64,000 nucleotides of DNA from Agapanthus africanus. Lineage: Eukaryota > Streptophyta > Magnoliopsida > Asparagales > Amaryllidaceae. Both the position numbers and the translations under genes were made by a program. Below are positions 55,153 through 64,000 of this stretch, in pieces (positions within the stretch are counted from its first letter, which is position 1; each line of letters starts with the position of its first letter). Under the pieces are notes generated by a model that did not search any database, was not told the origin of the DNA, and was given only the letters and a program-made list of their open reading frames with translations. The stretch is from the NCBI GenBank assembly GCA_030015575.1, contig CM057339.1:773838809-773902808 (forward strand). Direction: 5' to 3'.

Positions 55153-57171
55153 CGAATACTAAATAGCACTTATCTGAAATGACGGAGGGCTGCGACTGGT
55201 TTTGAAGAAAACCTTTAGCGTAATGAACTTGATTGTAGAATCAAGCGATTTGAAAAGGAGTGGTTTAAGCTCCGTTTTTAAAATCGAGTAGTTTCCAAAA
55301 CAATCCGAGTGGGTTGTGGCATATGCTAGTTTTGCTAAAGAGATCATTCCCGGTGAAGGGATCTAGGCTCTTTTCTCATCGAATGAGGTGATGGATATTC
55401 ATAATGGAATACCGCTATACAAAGCAAGAACTAGAGCTACATTTTTGATAAATTTGATTCTACAATATCTTTTAGGTATTTTCTTGTCGTTAATCTCATT
55501 AATCACGTCCCATCATTTATGTTTCGTAAACATCACAGAAGAAACGAAAATAAAACACACGTATATGCCATCCGCATTTGCCATAGGGACACGGGTCTTC
55601 ACCGTAAGGTTACTTAACTTACAGCAGGGCGGGGTCAGGACTGGCGCAGATGAAAAACATATATAGTGTCTACTAATATATCATATATATAAGTAGTATT
55701 CGTCTCACGCAGCTAAATGATCACAACATATCACAGACACAGCAGAAGCAAACATATGAAATATAGGATAAACTAGGAGGTCCGTATTTTAGATTTAGAC
55801 AGTAATGAAAAACACGGATTTCATGGTTGTGATGAATAGCTAAGCCTACATCCCTAGACCCCTACAAGAGCGGAAATCAACCCTACCAATTCTAGAGTTA
55901 GGCAACCAGTCTTGACTCCTCGAGAGGGCCTCCTACTGGACTCTAGAACCCGGTAACTTATGCTCCCCGCCTTGGGTCTATCCTAATGCGGAAAAGTAAA
56001 TAATATACATCAATGGAGACAACAATCTCAACCCCGAAGTGTCCCAATAAAATAATATTACATACAAATTTTTACATGAATGAAAATTGAAAAACTCTCA
56101 TCTCACGCAAAAAACCCCGGCTATTCAATCATGACGATCCAATATAACATATCAACACAGCAACACAATAACATCTCATGTCATCAACATAAGTAAATAT
56201 GTGTATCCCTAATATCATTGATGTATAGCAAAGAGATCGGAGATACTGCCACATATTATACTTACGGTCGCAGAAAAGAAATGAAAACTACAATAATTAG
56301 AATCTGCATTATCCTTAGACATCATAAACCCGGATTATCCTATATTCCGGATTTCATGCCTAACATTATAAACATTGCATTTAAGTCTCGAATTGAAAAC
56401 ACTTTTCAAAAATAAATCGGGCAATTCAACAAGATTCCCGATTAATGATCGAATGCTCGTCAGGAACTTTAGTAGATGGCTGCACCCCCGAGGTCGTCAA
56501 CGAAGTGCACTGGGCGGAACACCGCGGCTACGAGCACCCGAATGGATGCTTTTGGCCATGGGGTTCTCCTATAGTCACTTGGTCGGGGCTATGGGGTGCG
56601 ACTATCTATTAGCGTCTCCCGGCGACTATTCGCGTACGATATGAGATTGTGATGGAGTTTCGATCCAAATCCAAACTCCATTGCAAACCATCACTTGAGA
56701 CTAAAACACGGGATTTACAAACCGATAACTAGTTTTCACAAAACTAATCAATGTGGATTCCAAAAATTGTATCACATATCCACAGATATCTAGACGATGT
56801 TAAACATTTCGATCGATATTTCAAACACCACCAATTCACAGAGACCTCAACCACTTGAGTCTCATTAAAAATTTCCAGGAAACCCAGAATGTTAAAATGA
56901 AGCAGTAAAAGAAACAACAACTCCTAACTCTACCAATGAACCGCGGAACCGTGGCCAATACAAGGTAAAGACGGCGGTTCCATAGCCATCTAGTGGAGTT
57001 AGGTGCTCGTATTTCAGGTACCTCCATAGAAAAACATGCATGATTTTCTAAGCATTTTTAATGGTGAAAAATCCAACGTTTGAAAAATTGGATAGAAACT
57101 ATAATTTTCGGGTTCTAAAACATCGATCGAACACTTTAATGTTGTCTAGACAACACCTAAGTCTCTAGCTT

Positions 57172-57184
57172 GGCTCTGATACCA
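57172..57184 (-). other. Element H primer binding site (tRNA-iMet)
   Basis: TGGTATCAGAGCC on the minus strand directly after the 5' LTR. Confidence 0.9.
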
Positions 57185-57971
57185 CGAAAGTATGTCTTAG
57201 CACCTCTATTAGGTTTATACAAGTATCAAGTATGCAATTTAAAAAAATCTAGAGTGCTAAGCTATACTAACCTAGAATCGAACTAGAGAATTAGGGTTTA
57301 TGAGTAAGCAAACAAGTTCTACACTAAGTGATGGAAGTTTACAATCTTTGTAGACCGGTCCTTCATTTCTAAAGCTCTAAGTAGTAGTCCCTAGAACTCT
57401 TCTTTGACTCCACTTAAGAAAGGAATGAGCTTACTTGTTGTCTTTGAGTTAAGATGATCCACCTTGAAGTCTCTCTAACTCATGCTCACTCTTCATTAAT
57501 CTAAGTATTAGTGAAGCAAACAACCTATAGTAAAGGGCTAGGATGGTGTATGTTGATGAAGTAGGAATTTTTGCTCACTAATTTTTCTTATTTCTCTTTT
57601 CTTATCTCCCCTCAAGAAAACTCTAGAGAGGAGAGGGAGAAGAATGAGGGGATGAACTTGGAATGAGAGAGAATGAACCATGAGGTGAGTGATAAGATGA
57701 GATAGGATAATATCTATGAATAAAACAAAGAATAAATGGTGAGTCATGACTTCTCAAAGCTTCCACAAGCATCTTAAGAAATGACCCATTTCCCATTTTC
57801 TTTAATTTATAAATAATACCATTATCTACTCATCACAATCCTTATGTGTGATTCTCATACATCCTAGTTCTATGTATCATCAACCATGATACAATGATTA
57901 ATACATATATTTATATATCACACATATATAAATATGTATAAAGAGATGAAAATCTAAATGAGCTTTAATAT

Positions 57972-58035
<64 letters not shown>

Positions 58036-59502
58036 TGAATCAATACTTGATTGAATAATCCGGTTATATCATATATAACCGACTAATATCATTTATATAT
58101 GTTTATCAAATTATTAAATCAACACTTGATTCAATAATCCGGACATATCACATACAACCGGCTAATATTCAATATTAGTTATTATTATATATATATATAT
58201 ATATATCAAACTATTAAATCAGCACTTGATTCAATAATCCGGCTATATCAAATATAATCCGGCTAATATCAAATACAAATAGACAACATATACATAAATC
58301 ATTCAGTCAACACTTGATTCAATAATCCGGTTATATCACATATAACCCGGCTGACATCAAATATCGCTGGATTATAATACGGTATCACATACTCGTATTT
58401 AATCAAGCTCCTGCACATATCTCCATATGTGCCCTACTTCATTTTGCTTGAGCTAGGAAACCTCTGTGTGGAACTCTAAAGACTCGTCAATACACTAGTA
58501 GTAGGTAATGATCACATCAGATACCCACAAGCCGTCAGCAGTACTAGCTGGACGTAACGGCTACCAAAGTATTGAACGAATAGAAGATCAACAAGAAAAC
58601 TTGTCCAAACATCCGTAGAGCCTATAAGCAACAATTACCGTACAGTCCGGTCTCTTCATCTGATATGTCGCATATCGAGTCTGGGGGTGGAATCGTCAGA
58701 CCCCAGTAACTTGATAAGTCATGCCGATGTGTGGACTATAACTTTTCGAGAAACTACTGATAACACTTACCAGCAAATCTCATCAGCCCTGACCAGGGAC
58801 TTGCTGTTATAGCCAATCGAGCATATCGCAACATCAACTCCAAATACCGGAATAGACGAAACCCCTCGTATCGCTCATTGCCTCCATGTGACTCGGGACT
58901 ATACCCAAAATCCATATGTTTGCACGACTTCTTTGAGCCGTGGTAGGGAGGAAATCAAAGCACAGTGGGAACCACACAAGACTTTATGACGATCTCGGAT
59001 CTACAGAATAACATGTACAAGTTTCACCAGAGAACTGCTATTTGACGATAAGTATGGTACCATCTAGGAGTTTTCGGCAAGTTCTGTTTGGTGTACCCAT
59101 TCTTTAATGAGCACCTGTGCACAATCTTTGATGTCAAATACTAATAGTTGTGGGATCAACCATCGCCCCATACAGGGTTAAGAAACGTACACACTAGTCT
59201 ACTCTAGAATATCGATGCCCTGTCTCGATACTCCCTTGACTAGGAACTGTTAAAGGATGTGCTTGCGGACTACACAAGCCCCACTAGTATGATCTGCATC
59301 ATAGTCCTGGTAGTTAAGCCAACATCCTAAGGGCTTTATCAATATGTATCAGAGAAACGGTATAAAATATAAGTGTACATGTTAAGATAAAGAGCAACCA
59401 AATAACATACTATCATGTCGAGCAAGAAAGCCCTCTATATATATGTCCAAGTATCCACTATATCATACAATAATGGCCTTTAGGGCATGCATATTCCTAA
59501 TA
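57185..59502 (-). repeat. Element H 5' LTR
   Basis: 2318 bp. It keeps four 'ttgattcaataatccgg' units (58035-58350) with intervening 'tatatcacatataaccgac', and two TA tracts. Confidence 0.85.
57976..58028. repeat. (TA)n microsatellite in H 5' LTR
   Basis: About 26 TA units. Confidence 0.85.
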
Positions 59503-60819
59503 GCCTCGTTCTCCTTCGACGAGCCCTCCTCTTCGCCGAGCTCTCCTCCACGCCGTCCCCCATGCCCCAATCCTCTTCCCCACCCCAAAAAAATTTCCCC
59601 CCACGCCTTAAAAAAATTTCCCCACAGTCGTTGATCATCGTCGTTCGCCAGTGCCGCCTCCATCACCATCGTCGTTTGTCGTCGCCTCCAGCATTCGTTG
59701 CCGCTCGTTGTCGTCGTTCATCGCCGCTCGTTGTCGCCGATTCATGTACATTTTTTAAAATATTTTAAAAATTGCTAATGTAGGGCTTTTGGGGGCGGAT
59801 GGAGGTTAATTAACAAAGGAGTTCGGAACTGGAGAAATTATGTATTTTTTAATTTTTGTGGAATAAAGATTTAAACTTTGTTGAAATTGAATTAGTTTGT
59901 TGATTGTGGAAGTTTTTGGTCGATGTTGGACTGTACGAGAGTATGGATGAAGTTATGAAGAGAGAAGAGGTATCAGGGCAAATTGACATAAAGTTGCGAT
60001 CTTTATTTTGCAGAATCAAGCGGTTACGAGTTTCTTTTTCTCAGCAATGTAAGTATAATATCCATTTCCCCCCTGAACACAACCCAAAAAGATTAAAAAA
60101 AATGAATACTTTCTGTAGCTCATTATTATTGCATTACTTATATAGATGAGCGATAACTTCTTTTAATTAATGTTTGCTGAATTGATTTATTTTTTTTAAC
60201 CGAAGGAGCGATTTGCCTAGATTTGGAGTTTCGGAAAGGTATCAGGAAACAAATCGACTAGTATATGATGTAAGGTTGGGAGAGAGGAGACGATAACATG
60301 GTCTCGGCTGTAAATTTCGTTGATCTTACTTTCGCTTCCATTTTCAATTCGATTAAATTAATCCAGCTTCTTATAAAGGTTATTACTATGCACTACAAGA
60401 TATGGCGCTTGAAATTCAATGTTATCAGAAATACATTTAGAAGTTATTACTTAATGTTTGCTTCTTGTCTATGCATGCTTTTAAATAGTTAGTAATTATT
60501 CTTTCTTGTTATTAATTCAAGACAAGTGGTAAAGAAATCTAGAATAATGGTTAATAGAAGGTGTCAGCTGGTAGAAAAATAACCTAGAAAGAGGTAATCG
60601 TACATGGTTTTGTTCGCCAACAGATTACCAACGGGAGAATATCAATGGCTCTTAGCATGAAAAGAGGCCTTAGGTAGTTACTCAAATATTTAGGGATTAT
60701 GGTTTAGTTAACTTTTGAGGCAACTGGTTACATAACTGTAATGATTGTAACTGATAGCAAACTTTCAGATAGTTGCTAGCATGTAATAAGAGAATATAAG
60801 GTTGGTTCCGCTCGAGTAA
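59503..60819. other. Low-copy-looking DNA, no gene recognised
   Basis: It starts with CT-rich 'cttcgccgagc'-type sequence that resembles the left flank of H. A plus-strand open stretch at 59904-60149 (MWKFLVDVGLYES, then DEVMKREEVSGQIDIKLRS) does not match a family I know. Donor-like 'aatgtaagtataat' at about 60048 would allow an exon end there. It could be the 5' part of the gene whose exon is seen at 61810, but this is a guess. Confidence 0.3.
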
Positions 60820-61244
60820 GGGCATGTTTGTTTCAATAGGGTTAAAAATCAAGAGTTAGAAGTCATGCATGAAAATAAGTGCAAACTTTGAACCTTTTTG
60901 TATTTATTTAGAATAAGTTTGTTGAAGTTTAAATTAGGAGTTTGAAATTTGTGTTTGGTCGGGCATTTAAAAAAAATTAGAAATTCCTTAATGAAAATGG
61001 AAGGAAATAGAATAGTTAAGAGATAAGAAGTATATAAAAAAAGTACTTGATGTGACGAGCTTCTTCCCAACTCCACCAAAAACCCTCCGAATTCGAACTC
61101 CCGATTTTGTACATGCCACGTAGAAAATTCAGACTTCGAAGTCATGGACTTTACTGACAAAACAAAAACAAAAGTTTCAAGTCTGGACTAAAATCAGGAA
61201 TTGGAACTCCTGATTTTGCAAACTCCTTGTGAACAAGCAGGCCC
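60820..61244. mobile_element. Tourist-like MITE (PIF/Harbinger type)
   Basis: 425 bp bounded by inverted ends GGGCATGTTTGTTTC and, inverted, GGGCCTGCTTGTTC, with TAA on both sides (60817-60819 and 61245-61247). TWA target duplications and GGGC(A/C)TGTTTG termini are typical of Tourist MITEs. Internal segments such as 'caagagttagaagtcatgc' and 'gacttcgaagtcatgg' near each end are partly inverted copies. No transposase. Confidence 0.72.
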
Positions 61245-61314
61245 TAAATGCATTATTTCTTACTCCGCTTAGATTGGTATATGGAAAAAAGAGAGGGGAG
61301 ACAATGTGATTCAA

Positions 61315-61373
61315 ATGTCAGCTTTTTGCGCCTTATGTCAGCTTTTTGCGCCTTATGTCAGCTTTTTGCATGT
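61315..61373. repeat. Three tandem copies of a 22-bp unit
   Basis: 'atgtcagctttttgcgcctt' repeats at 61316, 61338 and 61360, the last diverging after 'ttttgc'. Confidence 0.85.
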
Positions 61374-61809
61374 TCCATAGGAAAATCTTATACTACCTAT
61401 ACTACCGTGTCAAACATTATCAATCTACTTTGTATTTACTTTTACCATATATTGTATTTCTGAACTTTACAAAGAAAAGCCATTTAAGTTATAACTGAAA
61501 TATCAAATGTTGGATCCACGCCCAAGTTTTTGAACCTCGCTATTACATTACATCTCGTGAGGAAAAAAAAGGTCTACCTTAATGTTTTCACAGAATAAAG
61601 AAATGAAACTTGATTAGAATATGTTTAACATAGCATTGAATAATGTATTGTAAACTTTTTAGGTTAAAAAGGATTAATATCGCAATACACACTGGTTTCA
61701 TGCAATCTGCCTTCATGTTCTCCCTTTTCTTATGTGTGTGCTCTCATATGTTGTCCGCATTATGAGTTCCTGAGAGGCTGATACTGATTTGCAAGTTTCT
61801 GAAATGCAG

Positions 61810-61984
61810 GACGGACGAGGAACCTGTTGATCATAAAAAATACTTTGAGGACTCTTGCAAGCCTGATGGAGGTCCTTTTTGGGTCCGCCAGATGTTGTCT
61901 TCCGTCGATCTCCTGGTGGACTTGGTTGATTATCTTCCTTCGCGTGCGGGTCTCAATGGGTTTTTGGAGGAAGAGATGAGGTGA
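61810..61984 (+). pseudogene. Exon fragment resembling cytochrome b-c1 complex subunit 6 (hinge protein)
   Basis: The reading frame from 61814 gives DEEPVDHKKYFEDSCKP, very close to the N-terminus of plant QCR6 (typically MADEEPVDPKKYLEDACKP). QCR6 is the small acidic hinge subunit of mitochondrial complex III that helps dock cytochrome c1 to cytochrome c. Just before it is a splice-acceptor-like 'tttctgaaatgcag' ending at 61809, consistent with a second exon. The similarity stops right after CKP, where the family continues KCV and its disulfide cysteines. Here the frame runs into unrelated residues (DGGPFWVRQML) until a stop at 61982. It is therefore a truncated gene copy or captured exon; the rest of the gene was not found downstream. 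The call rests on 17 residues. Confidence 0.55.
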
Positions 61985-62795
61985 CGGAGTTGTTGCCAAG
62001 TACCTGCAAAGAAGTCCCGGGGTGGTTTGGTACCACCGAGGACCCTCCGACGCTCAAGTTAGTGATGAGATCCGAGCAGAGCAACGGCGTAAAAGTGTAA
62101 AGAATCATTTCCTTGACCCCTCTGTGATGGGGGTTTATATAGCGGCGGCAGCACACAGCAGCAGGCGCGAGAATCTCGCCGGCAGTTACGCTCCTGACGT
62201 TACGCCCGCGTAAGAGCGGATCGCCCATTAATAGGGATCGTGATGGCGTCGAACGCGGGACGTTGCTGGCGGAGAATCTACGCGTGGCGAGATTTGCGGA
62301 GCGGCGGTTACACCTGTGAATGGTGGAGTTGGTCGGTCGGAGGGACAGAGGAATATGACCTCGGCTGGGGAGCTCAGAGACGAGCAAGAGGGTCGAGAGG
62401 GCCGAGGAGTCTTAGTCCTGTGGCAGCTCAGGGCGAGCTGAGGGGCCGAGGAGGCCAATTTTCAGGGGCTCTGAAGAGAGCCAACTTATGCTTGCAGGTC
62501 GGGTACAAGGGTGGCCTGGTCGGCTCCATGCAGGCCCTTTCTTCTGAGTTCTTGGACACGTCGTCTGCCACGTATCGTGATCCTGGGGATCACCAATATT
62601 AAGCATCATCATTAGCACCCCACTCCTGTCCCGACTAGCCAGCTGGTCGGGTCAAGAGTGGACTGCCGGGCCGCCCGGGGTGAGCTCCCTCCTAAGGTTT
62701 CGTCGGGATGCGTCCCCGGGCTGTCAGTTGTCTTTGTTGGGTAGGAAGCTACCTGTCGGGATGCGCCGAGTAGGAAGGGGCTCAGCGGCCTCGTG
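61985..62795 (+). repeat. Tat-like LTR/UTR segment
   Basis: 'aagtacctgcaaagaagtcc' then 'gaccctccgacgctcaagtt' resemble the phrase 'acctgcaaaggcactccgacgctcaag' common in Tat/Ogre-type LTRs of plants. GC content rises sharply from here on. Ends are not defined. It is not the same family as element A. Confidence 0.4.
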
Positions 62796-62799
62796 AAGA

Positions 62800-64000
62800 G
62801 GGCTTCAGATCCTCAACGTTTGATGGGCAGGAGGACGCCCGCTGGGGATGCGCCGAGTAGGAAGGAACTAGGCGGCCTCGCGATGAGGGCTTCAGATCCT
62901 CAGTGTTTGATGGGCAGGAGGACGCCCGCTGGGGATGCGCCGAGCAGGAAGGAACTCGGCGGCCTTGCCATGAGGGCTTCAGACCATCAGCGTCTGATGG
63001 GCAGAAGGATGCCTGTTGGGGATGCGCCGAGCAGGAAGGAACTCGGCAGCCTCGCGATGAGGGCTTGAGATCCTCAGCATCTGATGGGCAGGAGGATGCC
63101 CGCTGAGGATGCGCCGAGAAGGAAGGAACTCAGCGGCCTCACGATGAGGGCTTGAGATCCTCAGCGTCTGCTGGGCAGGAGGATGCCCGCTGGGGATGCG
63201 CCGAGCAGGAAAGAACTCGGCGGCCTCGTGATGAGGCTTCAGACCATCAGCGTCTGATGGGCAGGAGGGTGCCCGCTGGGGATTCGCCGAGCAGGAAGGA
63301 ACTCGGCAGCCTCGCGATGAGGGCTTCAGACCATCAGCGTCTGATGGGCAGGAGGATGCCCGCTGGGGATGCACCGAGCAGGAAGGAACTCGGCGGCCTT
63401 GCGATGAGGGCTTGAGATCTTCATCATCTGATGGGCAGGAGGATGCCCGCTGGGGATGCGCCGAGCAGGAAGGAACTCGGCGGCCTCACGATGAGAGCTT
63501 GAGATCCTCAGCGTCTACTGGGCAGGAGGATACCCACTAGGGATGCGCCGAGCAGGAAGGAACTCGGCGGCCTCGTGATGAGGGCTTCAGACCATCAGCG
63601 TCTGATAGGTAGGAGGATGCCCGCTGGGGATGCGCCGAGCAGGAAGGAACTCGGCGGCCTCGCGATGAGGGCTTCAGACCATCAACGTCTGATGGGAAGG
63701 AGGATGCCCGTTGGGGATGCGCCGAGTAGGAAGGAACTCGGCGGCCTCACGATGAGGGCTTGAGATTCTCAGCATCTGATAGGCAGGAGGATGCCCGCTG
63801 GGGATGCGCCGAGCAGGAAGGAACTCGGTGGCCTCACGATGAGGGCTTTAAATCCTCAGCGTCTGCTGGGCAGGAAGATGCCCGCTGGGGATGCGCTAAG
63901 CAGGAAGGAACTCGGCGGCCTCGTGATGAGGGCTTCAGACCGTCAGCGCCTGATGAGGAGGAGGATGCCCGCTGGGGATGAGCCGAGCAGGAAGGAACTC
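62800..64000. repeat. 87-bp minisatellite running off the window
   Basis: About 14 head-to-tail units begin 'gggctt(c/g)aga' at 62800, 62887, 62974, 63061, 63148 and onward. Each contains 'gggcaggaggatgcccgctg' and 'gatgcgccgagcaggaagga'. Because 87 is a multiple of three, a 29-residue repeat (core MGRR.PAGDAPSRKELGGLA) stays open over several units, but single-base losses shift it, so coding is unlikely. It probably belongs to the 3' UTR or LTR of the adjoining Tat-like element. Confidence 0.88.

Larger units (their letters stand above)
54540..57171 (-). other. Element H leader-like region without recognisable gag
   Basis: 2.6 kb between primer site and protease start. It holds the shared 73-bp block (54721-54793) and three copies of CCTTGACAAGGTCAAC. 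The rest shows no long open frame or gag motif. It may be a non-coding leader, with gag deleted or decayed. Confidence 0.5.
49431..59502 (-). mobile_element. Element H: Copia retrotransposon with two long LTRs
   Basis: LTRs at 49431-51231 (3') and 57185-59502 (5'), a tRNA-Met primer site at 57172-57184, a polypurine tract at 51232-51243, and pol remnants at 51306-54536 on the minus strand. Gag is not recognisable: 2.6 kb of leader-like DNA occupies its place. Sequence motifs and long LTRs suggest a Tork/Angela-type lineage. Broken in several places. The 3' LTR has lost about 500 bp relative to the 5' LTR. Confidence 0.85.

Noticed and set aside
49426-59507. Target site duplication of element H
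   Set aside because: The flanks are CT-rich on both sides (TTCTC before, GCCTC after), so short matches are not meaningful.
62793-63068. Repeat protein of 29-residue units
   Set aside because: The frame is lost by single-base differences between units, and composition follows the DNA repeat on several frames.
62800-64000. CRISPR-like regular repeats
   Set aside because: Units are contiguous and there are no unique spacers. This is plant DNA and a minisatellite.

Overview
This is a stretch of plant nuclear DNA, most likely from a eudicot. It is made almost entirely of LTR retrotransposons nested inside one another. The evidence is Tat, Tekay, Torc/Tork-like and other plant Gypsy and Copia lineages, tRNA-Met and tRNA-Asp primer sites, a Tourist-like MITE and spliced-gene debris. 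No intact host gene was found. The species cannot be named from the sequence.

Layout. (1) 1-27290, minus strand: an old, broken Tat-lineage Gypsy element ('A') with its 5' LTR at 24231-27290, then gag, protease, RNase H and integrase remnants, and a 3' region (1-4567) full of tandem and hairpin repeats. It was entered by a solo Copia LTR (8654-10820) and by a plus-strand Tekay-like Gypsy element ('B', 11607-23068, 5-bp target duplication ATCGC). B was later entered by a solo LTR of the A family ('A2', 15978-19504, target duplication ATAGA). Family A was therefore active both before and after B. (2) 27291-35192, minus: fragments of a Copia element ('D1') split by a 5'-truncated Tekay chromovirus ('C', 27882-34712). 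(3) 35193-36716: AT-rich DNA with no recognised gene. (4) 36717-48674, minus: both ends of one Copia element ('D2F'). Its middle is replaced by a young, non-autonomous Gypsy-like element with tRNA-Asp primer site ('E', 37791-45654, one unidentified 551-aa ORF) and a truncated plus-strand LTR ('G', 45655-47004). (5) 48675-49430: hairpin-rich, transposon-like DNA. (6) 49431-59502, minus: a Copia element with two long LTRs ('H'). (7) 59503-64000: low-copy-looking DNA with a Tourist-like MITE, a fragment resembling the cytochrome bc1 hinge protein gene, a Tat-like LTR/UTR segment and an 87-bp minisatellite running off the window.

The most unusual signals are not genes. The LTRs of family A are mosaics of dozens of short near-perfect palindromes whose arms change from one to the next while staying self-complementary. 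Element E carries a repeated 'stem-loop plus AAGTTTGGGGG' module. A block of about 73 bp with internal hairpins is shared by the leaders of two unrelated elements, Copia H and Gypsy-like E. These are candidates for RNA- or DNA-structure functions in retroelements.
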